Assembly (NCBI RefSeq): GCF_001183605.1
Contig: NZ_LFXJ01000005.1
Coordinates: forward strand, 1,562,929 to 1,626,928
DNA from: Lysinibacillus xylanilyticus
GTDB lineage: Bacteria > Bacillota > Bacilli > Bacillales_A > Planococcaceae
Direction of reading: 5' to 3'
Length of the DNA stretch: 64,000 nt
The position numbers were made by a program, and so were the translations under genes. This document shows positions 50,639-59,089 of this stretch, in pieces. Every line of letters begins with the position of its first letter. The stretch's first letter is position 1. The notes beneath the pieces are model-generated. The model was not told the origin of the DNA. It worked only from the letters and a program-made list of their open reading frames with translations, and made no database searches.

Positions 50639-50856
50639 ACTACGCCTCCTTTTTAATAGCATATTACTAAAACCGTTTTTATCATAGACAATAATTACAG
50701 AAGTGGGTTTTATATGTATAATTTTCAATGAAATTTGCCTAGGAGAAAATATATATATTCACCATATAAATAACTCTTTTACTTGTAACATGGAAATAAA
50801 GCCTATTCAAGACTGCTATATCTTAAATAGGCTGGCTTATTGTTTTTTTACAGAGA

Positions 50857-50912
50857 AAACGTACTTACTTATGATACGGTTCCCCGTAATGTATCTAAAT
50901 AAGGTTCGGTAC
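50857..50912. repeat. Dispersed palindrome (CACTTACTTATGATACG family)
   Basis: ACGTACTTACTTATGATACGG, then TCCCCGTAATGTATCTAAATAAGG, keeps the inner ACGG/CCGT hairpin, but the outer arms have drifted. Confidence 0.75.
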
Positions 50913-51333
50913 ATTTTCTTTTAAAACCAATTCGCTGATTAACTCGCTGGGATGTAAAAACTATAGGCTCTGTTAAACACAATGGTTGATTTTATTAGAA
51001 TCCATTGAAAAGCTAGTTTCGTCTCTTCTTTTAAAATCAACACAAGCTCCAAGATAATGATAAACAATCAAATACACAGAGTATTATAATATTAAAAAAG
51101 TATAAGTTAAATAGTAAGTAAAGAATTTATTGAATTTAATCCATCAAGTACTTGTTTAACTTCAATATTTTTCGACCAATCTTCATCTTCGATTTCTACA
51201 CCATTATTAACTACAAGCCATAAGTTAAGCTATGGCTGTGCAGCCGCTCTACTAAAACCTATTAACTCTTACTCCTCAAGGTGAATCATATTTACCATTC
51301 CTACAAATTGAACCTTCTTTGGCTTTCTAATAT
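50913..51333. other. Intergenic, no intact gene
   Basis: I see no coding signal. A hairpin GCCATAAG/CTATGGC-like element lies near 51217-51236. Some of this may be the decayed 5' part of the remnant that follows. Confidence 0.4.
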
Positions 51334-51567
51334 GGGCTTCCTTTACTGCTGGTTAAACAAAGTACTATCCCGGCTGGCGGTGTTTGGGGAGATGCTGGAC
51401 AGCTTGTTTCTTTCACTCCACTTATCTGGTTTTCAAATACTACAACAGTAGATGACTTTTTTGATAGCGTACAATGGTACGAATCCTTACAAAACTGGAC
51501 AGGACAAGTTCGAAGTGGTTTCTTCATTCAGATACAACCTGAATACAAATATACTTGTGATAAATAA
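51334..51567 (+). pseudogene. C-terminal remnant of an unrecognised protein
   Basis: One frame of 77 codons reads GLPLLLVKQSTIPAGGVWGD, SFTPLIWFSNTTTVDDFFDS and VQWYESLQNWTGQVRSGFFI, ending YTCDK. There is no start codon or ribosome binding site, and the sequence before it contains stops in the same frame. Codon use looks coding. I cannot name the family. A terminator follows at once, as expected for a true gene end. Confidence 0.5.
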
Positions 51568-51578
51568 GCAACGAAAAA

Positions 51579-51613
51579 AAGGAAACTTTGAGAAATGAAG
51601 TTCAAAGTCTCCT
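51579..51613 (+). terminator. Terminator after the remnant
   Basis: AAGGAAACTTTGA and TTCAAAGTCTCCTT pair with one bulge around an 8-base loop. Confidence 0.7.
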
Positions 51614-51712
51614 TAGAATATCAGCATGCTATCTAGTTCTTATTGAAAAGTAGCCAAAGGTTTGTCCTCTATGCTTATTTCAATTTAACCCCTTAACCCC
51701 TGTAGAAATCTC

Positions 51713-52933
51713 TTACTTTACTAGACCGTGTGGGTCGATGACGAATTTTCTGGCAGCCCCTTTATCAAAATCTTGATATGCCTTTGGAGCTTCTTCTAAT
51801 GATATTACTGTAGCATTAACAGCTTTCGCAATTTGAGCTCTTCCACTCAAAATTGCCGCCATTAAATCGCGATGATATTTCATAACAGGTGTTTGACCAG
51901 TTACAAAAGTATGTGCTTTAGCCCATCCTAAGCCAAGACGAATTTTTAACGTACCAAATTTTGCATCCTCATCAATTCCACCTGGGTCCCCGGTTACGTA
52001 AAGACCCGGTATACCTAAACGTCCTCCAGCACGTGTTATTTGCATAATAGAATTTAAAACAGTAGCAGGTGCTTCAACTGCATTAGCACCATGTGCAGAT
52101 GCTTCAAATCCTACACAATCTACAGCACAATCTACTTCAGGTGCTCCAAGTATTTGGTCGATTTGCTCTCCTAGGTTTGAATGATTTCGTAAATTGACTG
52201 TTTCGCAACCAAAGCTTCTAGCTTGAGCTAACCTTTCTTCATTTAAATCTCCTACAATTACTACAGCGGCTCCTAGTAACTGAGCTGAATGAGCAGCAGC
52301 GAGACCAACTGGACCTGCACCTGCGATATACACAGTTGATCCCGGTTTCACACCTGCACTTACGGCACCATGATATCCAGTTGGAAATATATCTGAAAGC
52401 ATTGTTAAATCTCTAATTTTCTCCATTGCTTGGTCTTTATCAGGAAATTTTAATAATTGGAAGTCGGCATATGGCACCATTACATACTCAGATTGTCCTC
52501 CAACCCATCCTCCCATATCGACATAACCATATGCTGAACCAGGACGATCTGGATTTACATTCTCACAAATATGAGTATCCCGCTCCTTACAGCTACGGCA
52601 CCGACCGCAAGCTATATTAAATGGAACAGAAACTAAATCACCTTTTTTAATAAATTCAACATCTCGGCCTACTTCAATCACTTCTCCTGTAATCTCGTGG
52701 CCTAGAACTAATCCTGTCGGAGCTGTAGTTCTCCCCCTCACCATATGCTGATCGCTTCCACAAATATTAGTTGTTACTACCTTTAAAATAACACCATGAT
52801 CACATTTGCGTCCTACATTAAGTGGATTTACCCCTGGTCCATCTCGTAAAACCAAATCAGGAAAACCAATATCTTGCACTTCTACTTTTCCGGAGCCCAT
52901 ATAGGCCACAGCTCTATTTCCAAACACTTGCAA
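51713..52933 (-). CDS. fdhA: Glutathione-independent formaldehyde dehydrogenase, zinc type
   Basis: The 406-residue protein belongs to the medium-chain alcohol dehydrogenase family. The catalytic zinc ligands are in TNICGSDQHM (Cys about 58) and VLGHEITGEV (His about 79). The structural-zinc cysteines are in CGRCRSCKERDTHIC (about 109-123), and the NAD site is AGAGPVGLAAAHSA (about 205-218). Length and the long insertions match the Pseudomonas putida-type dismutating formaldehyde dehydrogenase. It is probably a detoxification enzyme. It is monocistronic and preceded by a very long inverted repeat. Confidence 0.92.
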   Translation of the reverse strand: MQVFGNRAVAYMGSGKVEVQDIGFPDLVLRDGPGVNPLNVGRKCDHGVILKVVTTNICGSDQHMVRGRTTAPTGLVLGHEITGEVIEVGRDVEFIKKGDLVSVPFNIACGRCRSCKERDTHICENVNPDRPGSAYGYVDMGGWVGGQSEYVMVPYADFQLLKFPDKDQAMEKIRDLTMLSDIFPTGYHGAVSAGVKPGSTVYIAGAGPVGLAAAHSAQLLGAAVVIVGDLNEERLAQARSFGCETVNLRNHSNLGEQIDQILGAPEVDCAVDCVGFEASAHGANAVEAPATVLNSIMQITRAGGRLGIPGLYVTGDPGGIDEDAKFGTLKIRLGLGWAKAHTFVTGQTPVMKYHRDLMAAILSGRAQIAKAVNATVISLEEAPKAYQDFDKGAARKFVIDPHGLVK

Positions 52934-53481
52934 TTCCTCCCCTATATCATAAATTCATTCAATCTATATATATGGCCACTTTGTCCTAATCATTACTATG
53001 AAAAATAATATTCGTTCGTTCAAATTATTCATTTCTTGTTTAACGAAATGGCTCTATCTCTCACGTCTATTTCTCTACTTTACAATTGAATTCACCCATT
53101 TCAATTAAGTAGAGATTTTTTTCCTTGCAAACTGCATATGAACTAAAAGAAGAGAGTTAGTCCATAAAGAACTGACTCTCTTCTTTTAGTTCATACTATT
53201 AGGTCTATTTTTTCTATTTAATCAACGCTCCATTAAATGAATAGAATCTCACTTACTTTTATCATAAAATCCACAATTAGTTTAAAATCTTCAAATCAGT
53301 ATTAATATCGAACCCAAGCCTGAACCGCTGCCTAATGAAACAACTATGTCTAACAATAAAATGTGTATCTTTTTATGTCTCTTTTATATTTTCCACTTGT
53401 ACTTTAAAGGAATCTGCATAAAGCCCATTGTTTTTTTATAGTTTAAGTCGATAAGTATTACTTACATTTAGCAATATCAAT
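52934..53481. other. Intergenic region with a long hairpin, no gene
   Basis: No gene is seen. The region contains the 21-bp inverted repeat at 53137-53195 and a single degenerate CACTTACTT repeat piece near 53249. Confidence 0.5.
53137..53195. repeat. Very long inverted repeat (21-bp perfect arms)
   Basis: TATGAACTAAAAGAAGAGAG plus T (53137-53157) is exactly complementary to 53175-53195. Four further pairs (one G-T) extend the stem inward to a 9-base loop. It lies between the aminopeptidase gene and fdhA. It may be a terminator for the former, although it lacks a terminal T-run. Confidence 0.8.
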
Positions 53482-55254
53482 TTATATTTCCTTAGTTTCT
53501 TCTTTAAGCCATACTCTCTCTTCTTCATTTAAATAAGGACCTAGTTTTGTGTATACCTCTTGATGATAATTGTTTAACCATTGCTTTTCACTTTCTGTTA
53601 ACATCTCTTTATTTATACCGGCTAAATCAATAGGGCAATACGTGATTGCTTCAAACTTCATAAATTGACCAAACTCTGTTTTCTCGTCTTCAACTACTAA
53701 CATCATATTTTCAATTCTAATTCCATATTTACCCTCGAGGTATATTCCTGGTTCATTTGTAATAATCATGCCTTTTTCTAAAATAACATTATTATTATCA
53801 TTCCTTATGCTTTGTGGTCCTTCATGAACATTTAAGAAAAAACCTACCCCATGTCCAGTCCCGCATTTATAGTCCAAACCATACTGCCAAATTGGTTGTC
53901 TTGCTAAAACATCTAGGTTTGAGCCTGTTGCTCCGTATAAATATTTTACTGAGCTTAAAGCAATAAACCCTTTTAACACTAAAGTAAAATCTCTTTTTTG
54001 TTCATCGCTAAGTCTTCCTAAAACAATCGTTCTTGTAATATCTGTTGTTCCATCATAATACTGTCCACCTGAATCAATTAAAAAAAGACCTTCATTCTTG
54101 AGCGTATATTGGGTTTCTTTATTAGCTTTATAATGCATCATCGCAGCATGTTCTTTATAACCTGCTATCGTATCAAAGCTAGGTCCAACAAATCCTTCCT
54201 GCTCCCTTCTGAAATCTTCTAATCTTTCTTCTGCAATAATCTCTGAAATTTCTGTTTTATCTACAGAGTTTTTTAGCCATTTAATAAATTTCACCATGGC
54301 TAAACCATCTTTTATTTCACACCATTTTAAATTTTTTATCTCAACTTCATTTTTAATAGCTTTCAAATTAGTTGTGATGTTAGGGCTTTCAATTTTCTTT
54401 GTACTGCTGTTAATGGCATTATATAATCTGATATTTGTTTTATTTGTATCTAGAATAACAGCATCTCCGTTTGAAAGATTTCCTAATAATGTTTGTATTT
54501 CAGCGCTCGCTTTTAACTCAATTCCCTCAGCTTCCAGTTCTAATTTAATCATAGGGGAAACCTTGCAAGAATCAATAAATAAGTAACATTTATGTTCTGC
54601 TATGATTACATTAGCTGTTGCAATTGGATTGTTAGGCACATCCGCCCCTCTTATATTCAAAAGCCATGCAATGTCATCAAGAGAAGTTAAAATATAATAA
54701 TTTGCTCCTTTATTTTTCATTTCTTCTCTTACTTCATTTAATTTTTCTACTCGTGATTTGCCTGCATATTTTACGTCATGCGTAAAAATTGGTCCTTTAG
54801 GAATCTCCGGTCTATCTTCCCACAGATCACCTATTAAATCTTTATTCATTTTTAATTCGATTCCCTTTGCTTTTAAATCCTTTTCCATCTTTTTAACCAT
54901 ATCAATCGAAAAAACGTTTCCATCAAAGCCCACATTGCTTCCTTCTTTAAGAACATCTGCCAGCCATTCTGTATAAGATGGTACCCCTGGGTCCATCATT
55001 CTAAATAATCTGATCCCTGAGCTCTCAAGCTGCTTTTCAGCTTGAATATAGTATCTGCCATCTGTCCATAAACCAGCATCCTCTAATGTAATAACTACAG
55101 TACCTGCAGACCCTGTAAATCCTGATATCCATTGTCTACATTTCCAATGTTCTGCTACATATTCACCCTGATGTGCATCAAAGCTGGGAATTATATAAGC
55201 ATCCATTTGATTTTCTTTCATTAGCTGTCTTAACTTTTCGACCCTGATATTCAT
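53482..55254 (-). CDS. Aminopeptidase P family metallopeptidase (M24B)
   Basis: The ATG at 55254 follows GGAGG. The protein of about 590 residues has two creatinase-like N-terminal domains and a C-terminal pita-bread peptidase domain. The metal ligands are visible in LIDSGGQYYDGTTDITRT (two Asp), GTGHGVGFFLNVHEGPQ (His) and NEPGIYLEGKYGIRIENMML (two Glu). A C-terminal tail of about 60 residues is typical of the long Xaa-Pro aminopeptidases. It cleaves N-terminal residues before proline. It overlaps the end of the upstream EutH-like gene by 77 bases, and the two are surely co-transcribed. Confidence 0.93.
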   Translation of the reverse strand: MNIRVEKLRQLMKENQMDAYIIPSFDAHQGEYVAEHWKCRQWISGFTGSAGTVVITLEDAGLWTDGRYYIQAEKQLESSGIRLFRMMDPGVPSYTEWLADVLKEGSNVGFDGNVFSIDMVKKMEKDLKAKGIELKMNKDLIGDLWEDRPEIPKGPIFTHDVKYAGKSRVEKLNEVREEMKNKGANYYILTSLDDIAWLLNIRGADVPNNPIATANVIIAEHKCYLFIDSCKVSPMIKLELEAEGIELKASAEIQTLLGNLSNGDAVILDTNKTNIRLYNAINSSTKKIESPNITTNLKAIKNEVEIKNLKWCEIKDGLAMVKFIKWLKNSVDKTEISEIIAEERLEDFRREQEGFVGPSFDTIAGYKEHAAMMHYKANKETQYTLKNEGLFLIDSGGQYYDGTTDITRTIVLGRLSDEQKRDFTLVLKGFIALSSVKYLYGATGSNLDVLARQPIWQYGLDYKCGTGHGVGFFLNVHEGPQSIRNDNNNVILEKGMIITNEPGIYLEGKYGIRIENMMLVVEDEKTEFGQFMKFEAITYCPIDLAGINKEMLTESEKQWLNNYHQEVYTKLGPYLNEEERVWLKEETKEI

Positions 55255-56371
55255 TACTAATACCTCCATTTTCTTTAAGACTAAATTCTTTACTTTCACG
55301 CTCATACAGCCATACAGCTAATACTATACTAATTATTCCGGCCGTAAGCTTCGATATTATAAATGCGCCTATCATTTCTGGTGCTACTCCTGACACAAAA
55401 CCAAGTTGACCACCAAATACAAAAGCTCCACTTACTCCAAAGGCAGTACATACCACTTTTCCTTTAGGATTCATTTCCTTAAATGTTCCAAATATCAACA
55501 AATTACTAGCTAAGCTTCCTAGTATGCCTGCTACTGAGGCTGAATTAATTCCAAACTTCTCCCCTATTTTTTCAAAAATATTTTTAAAAATTCGATTAAT
55601 AAGTGCTAGCATGGGATATGCTCCACCTAAAACAAGTGCAACCTTGACTACTATAACAGTAGATTCAGAAAGTGGTGCTAATCCTGAGACAAGCCTTACA
55701 CCAAATATCACATTTATACCTTGTAAAAGTAATCCAACAGTACTCAAACTCACTATGAGCTTTCCAAATACATTAAAAACTTTTATAAAAACATGAGGAA
55801 CTTTTAATAATCCTGCCCCTAAAATAATGGAGAAAAAAAATATCGGGACCAGATTCAAAGCTAATATATTGATATTTATTTTTTGCCATAATCCTGCTGC
55901 CAGACATCCTATTGGTATAGTAATAATTCCAACCAATACACCTTTAGAAAAATATTTTTCATCCTCTTTAGAAAGCATCCCTAATGCGACAGGTATTGAA
56001 AAACTGATTGTGGCTCCTAAAGTAGATGCAATGATAATTCCTGAAAATGCCCCCATTTCTTCAGACAATGCTAGCTTATTAGCCATTTGGTAGCCACCCA
56101 TATCTACAGCTAAAAATGCTGCCGGAACTATAGAGGGATCTAGATGAAAAACTCTACAGATTGGAATAATCGCAGCAGATAAAAAATTTGTAAATATGGG
56201 AACTAAAGAAATTATTCCTATCATACCAAGCCCTAAAGTCCCCATGGTCTTTATGCCTTCCTCAAATTTCCCACCCAGCTTCAAATGATTTCCGGTAATA
56301 TAATCAATAGCTCCAATTACAAAAAAAGAACCAATTAGATATAGTATCAATTTATCCATTGTTTTTATCAC
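55178..56371 (-). CDS. eutH: EutH-like ethanolamine/amine transporter
   Basis: The 397-residue protein has ten to eleven hydrophobic helices and matches EutH: PAAFLAVDMGGYQMANKLAL early, a STLGATISFSIPVALGML segment, and FGVSGAFVFGGQLGFVSGV late. EutH facilitates ethanolamine uptake, but no other eut gene is present. The last 25 residues (after KENGGISNE) are hydrophilic and lie in the overlap with the aminopeptidase gene. A one-base shift there would end the protein at a TAG/TAA just before the next ATG, so the C-terminus may be altered. The XRE-cupin regulator lies 28 bases upstream. Confidence 0.88.
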   Translation of the reverse strand: MIKTMDKLILYLIGSFFVIGAIDYITGNHLKLGGKFEEGIKTMGTLGLGMIGIISLVPIFTNFLSAAIIPICRVFHLDPSIVPAAFLAVDMGGYQMANKLALSEEMGAFSGIIIASTLGATISFSIPVALGMLSKEDEKYFSKGVLVGIITIPIGCLAAGLWQKININILALNLVPIFFFSIILGAGLLKVPHVFIKVFNVFGKLIVSLSTVGLLLQGINVIFGVRLVSGLAPLSESTVIVVKVALVLGGAYPMLALINRIFKNIFEKIGEKFGINSASVAGILGSLASNLLIFGTFKEMNPKGKVVCTAFGVSGAFVFGGQLGFVSGVAPEMIGAFIISKLTAGIISIVLAVWLYERESKEFSLKENGGISNEYQGRKVKTANERKSNGCLYNSQL

Positions 56372-56399
56372 TTTCTAATTACTTTGTATAATGTCTTCA

Positions 56400-56981
56400 C
56401 TAGTCAGCATCTGTATTATCAAATCCTCTATTGTACATATAATTAGGCGTATTAACAGCTATAAGCTTGACCTTTTTATTAGTGTAATTTGCCCAATTAT
56501 GTGCAATACTTGATTCCATATGAACGCTGTCACCAGGATATACTTCATACCTCTTATCATTTATGTAAATTGTTAATATACCCTCTAAAACATAAATGAA
56601 CTCTTCTCCCTCATGTTTATAGGATAATATTTCTTCATCTTTCTTTTGAGGAAGAATTTCTATAAGCCTTGGAACAAGTTGTTTATTTTCCAGATCTGTA
56701 CTTAAACTATACTTAATAAAACCTCCTTCTACTGAATCCATTAGTTCTTGTTCAAAACTTTTCAGAATCATATCTTTCCTTTTACGTGGGTAATCGAAAA
56801 AATGTGTTAAATGCACCCCCAAAGCTTCAGCTAGTTTTTCAAGTGAATCAACTGCTATGGTAGTAAGTCCCCTTTCTAATTGGGAAATAAAACCAACAGA
56901 TAGTTCACTTTTTTCACTTAACTCTTTCAAAGTAATACCTTTTTCAGTCCTCAATTTCTTTATTTCCATTCCAATATTCAT
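56400..56981 (-). CDS. XRE-family regulator with cupin domain
   Basis: The ATG at 56981 follows GGAGGTG; the longer frame upstream is not supported. The protein of about 193 residues has an N-terminal helix-turn-helix (MEIKKLRTEKGITLKELSEK, SELSVGFISQLERG). A C-terminal cupin follows with HEGEEFIYVLEGILTIYIND and YPGDSVHMESSIAHNW (metal-site histidines and glutamate). This PuuR/SinR-cupin layout commonly senses small amines or amino acids. It heads an operon with the EutH-like transporter and aminopeptidase, which suggests control of uptake and use of amines or peptides. Confidence 0.9.
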   Translation of the reverse strand: MNIGMEIKKLRTEKGITLKELSEKSELSVGFISQLERGLTTIAVDSLEKLAEALGVHLTHFFDYPRKRKDMILKSFEQELMDSVEGGFIKYSLSTDLENKQLVPRLIEILPQKKDEEILSYKHEGEEFIYVLEGILTIYINDKRYEVYPGDSVHMESSIAHNWANYTNKKVKLIAVNTPNYMYNRGFDNTDAD

Positions 56982-57137
56982 CACTTCACCTCCAATTTCA
57001 TTATTATGAAAAATATAATACATATTATAGCAATAAACAATATTTGATGAAAAAAAATTCATATTAATGAAAATATTTTTAACATTATCTTATATTCTCT
57101 CAAGGAAAGTCCGCATAATTACACCCTATATCACAAA

Positions 57138-57168
57138 AAAGACGCATGATCTATTAGATCTATGCGCC
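57138..57168. repeat. Hairpin GACGCATGATCT/AGATCTATGCGCC
   Basis: 12-bp arms with one G-T and one mismatch enclose ATT. It lies upstream of the XRE-cupin gene, with an A-run on its left that would give a T-run on the minus strand. It may be a terminator. Confidence 0.55.
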
Positions 57169-57257
57169 TACATTGATAAATAAAAAATATGTAAAAGTAT
57201 TATCTTATTGTACCTCGCTCAACTAAAGTACCCATAGCTCGCTGGAAAGTAAAGTTT

Positions 57258-57325
57258 CAGTCTGCCTACAATTTGATCAACTGACCTCCATCTTCTGATT
57301 AGGTTATGATTTTTTCGAGGTATAT
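57258..57325 (+). pseudogene. Short degraded duplicate of part of the gene at 47993
   Basis: GTCTGCCTACAATTTGATCAAC and the following bases parallel 48452-48505 (GTCTGCTTAAAATTTGATCAAC...TTTTGGTTAGGTCATGATTTT). About 55 bases are recognisable, with a deletion and several substitutions. The adjacent dispersed palindrome is also shared with that region (47870 and 57421). Confidence 0.55.
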
Positions 57326-57420
57326 CTTTTAAACGAGGCAAAAATTTTAAAAATCAAAACCATTTTCTAAATTTAATTTACTCAAATAAAAATTATTTGA
57401 ATATGATTCCTTTTAAAAAT

Positions 57421-57471
57421 AACCTCACTTACTTGTGATAAGGTTCATCGTAATGTATCTAAATGAGATTT
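57421..57471. repeat. Dispersed palindrome (CACTTACTTATGATACG family)
   Basis: AACCTCACTTACTTGTGATAAGG, then TTCATCGTAATGTATCTAAATGAG, is a diverged copy with both arms recognisable (CTCACTTA / TAAATGAG). Confidence 0.7.
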
Positions 57472-57563
57472 GCATTGAATATTGCTTTAATTGTAATGCT
57501 CATTTCCACCTCTCTAATTTGTGAAAGTTTTTTACAAACATTACTGCAAAAAACTTAAAGTCT

Positions 57564-58091
57564 TTACGATGAAGGCTGAAGATAGTTTGTATTGATATAA
57601 TTGAAAGTCCGAACTAACATCTTTTCATCTGAATCTTCATCAGCATTTTTATAAAGTTTCACACCTTCTCGTTCTCCATTGAAGTTTCTGAATCCCTCAA
57701 CATAAGCTACATTGCCATCTTTAGAGTTTTCTATCGTCATATTCTTATTAGTAAAGGCAAACATCTGGAAATCCTTCATCCCAAAAAAGAATACTGGATA
57801 ATCAACTTTCTCATAAAAATCGACATATTTAACGTCATCAGCTTCAACAAAGGCTTCCCTTGTAACGATTAATGCATCAAATTTTTTATTATCTTTACTG
57901 ATTTTTCCCAACTCTACATACTCATATTGAACATTACCTACATCAGGCAAAAGAGAACTCCCTACTACACCGATTTTTAAAATTTCTCCTTGGTATTCAT
58001 CTTCTATTAAATTTTCATCTCTATCATTAGAAATATTATTGCATCCGCATAATAAAATAATAATAGTTAAAAGTAATATGCCCTTTTTCAA
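57564..58091 (-). CDS. Small lipoprotein, translationally coupled to a HEAT-repeat protein
   Basis: The 175-residue product starts at TTG seven bases after GGAG. The signal ends in ILLCGC (Cys about 17). The mature part has an alpha/beta pattern (GEILKIGVVGSSLLPDVGNV, then FDALIVTREAFVEADD and YPVFFFGMKDFQMFAF) that resembles a small periplasmic-binding or response-type fold. I do not recognise the family. Its start overlaps the stop of the upstream HEAT-repeat gene (TTGA), so the two are coupled. Confidence 0.7.
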   Translation of the reverse strand: MKKGILLLTIIILLCGCNNISNDRDENLIEDEYQGEILKIGVVGSSLLPDVGNVQYEYVELGKISKDNKKFDALIVTREAFVEADDVKYVDFYEKVDYPVFFFGMKDFQMFAFTNKNMTIENSKDGNVAYVEGFRNFNGEREGVKLYKNADEDSDEKMLVRTFNYINTNYLQPSS

Positions 58092-58720
58092 TGTAATTCT
58101 CCTAATGTTTTATAAATCTTTTTGACTCTTTTTAATTGTGGTGCTGTTAGGTATTTTTCTCTTTTTCGTAACACATTCAATAATTCCTCTTTATTTTCAT
58201 CTGTTACGGCTAAAAGCGTACTTTCCGAGTGCTGTGGAATTTCCTTTGGTCTGCAATTCTCAAGGTGATGGAGTAACATTGGAAAAATCACATCATTGTT
58301 TTCCTTACTGACAGCTGCTAGCTTCGCAAGAGTTAGGACACCTTTATCAATTGTAATAACTGAACCAACTTTCATAGCACTTTTTAATATGTCAAGATGA
58401 GCCATAATGGTTTCTGATGCTCCCTCGGCAATCGTTGCTAATGCCGTCATTCCGCCCCAGACCATACGATTATTACGGCTTTTTAGCAACTCTATAAAAG
58501 TCAGGACATACTTACTTATGAGTTCTGGTTTAACTTGCCCAATTTCGTACGCTACTTTAATACAATCGTATTGAATCTTTTTATCTTTGCAAGTCAGGTT
58601 TTCAATTATTTCTTCTATGCCCGTATAATTTTCTTCATTAGCTAATTTATGTGCCAGCTCAATATTTGGCTCTTCATCATTTCGACTTAGTTGAGAAGCA
58701 AACAGGTTCACAACTGACAT
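58088..58720 (-). CDS. HEAT-repeat-like protein
   Basis: The 210-residue soluble protein is all-helical with HEAT/ARM-like repeats: NYTGIEEIIENLTCKDKKIQ, YDCIKVAYEIGQVKPELISK and MVWGGMTALATIAEGASETI. A final segment KREKYLTAPQLKRVKKIYKT follows. It has no signal peptide, and such folds act as binding scaffolds. TGAGGG precedes the ATG. It is the first gene of a two-gene operon with the lipoprotein. No catalytic role is expected. Confidence 0.75.
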   Translation of the reverse strand: MSVVNLFASQLSRNDEEPNIELAHKLANEENYTGIEEIIENLTCKDKKIQYDCIKVAYEIGQVKPELISKYVLTFIELLKSRNNRMVWGGMTALATIAEGASETIMAHLDILKSAMKVGSVITIDKGVLTLAKLAAVSKENNDVIFPMLLHHLENCRPKEIPQHSESTLLAVTDENKEELLNVLRKREKYLTAPQLKRVKKIYKTLGELH

Positions 58721-58747
58721 GATTATCCCTCATTTATTTAATTTATT

Positions 58748-58939
58748 TTATGTATATACATTATCACATTTAACCCTTAACAAATCTGTTAACGAAATAA
58801 ATTTAACCTCTTCATTTTTACAAATACTAATTATGTTACTTATTCTATTTGAATGGTTTGCTTCTGTTGATAAAACTAGACTTTTCACTGTCTTTTTTCC
58901 ATTAAACCTAAGAACATACTTTAGATAAGGTATCTTCAT
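58748..58939 (-). CDS. Possible small protein or gene remnant
   Basis: A 63-codon frame encodes YVLRFNGKKTVKSLVLSTEA and KNEEVKFISLTDLLRVKCDN. It reads like real protein, but there is no ribosome binding site in front of its ATG and it ends just before the HEAT-repeat gene promoter region. I do not recognise a family. It may be the remnant of a longer gene. Confidence 0.35.
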   Translation of the reverse strand: MKIPYLKYVLRFNGKKTVKSLVLSTEANHSNRISNIISICKNEEVKFISLTDLLRVKCDNVYT

Positions 58940-59089
58940 CTAGGAGATAGTATCGTTTAATATTAGCAATATTATTGCAATATAATTGACATAGCCGTAA
59001 ACGAATTAACATCTCCTTGTTCTTTTTCTCAGAAAAATCTATGTTACGATTATTTTAAATTAGCAACCAAGAACATGGAGGATAAAAAA

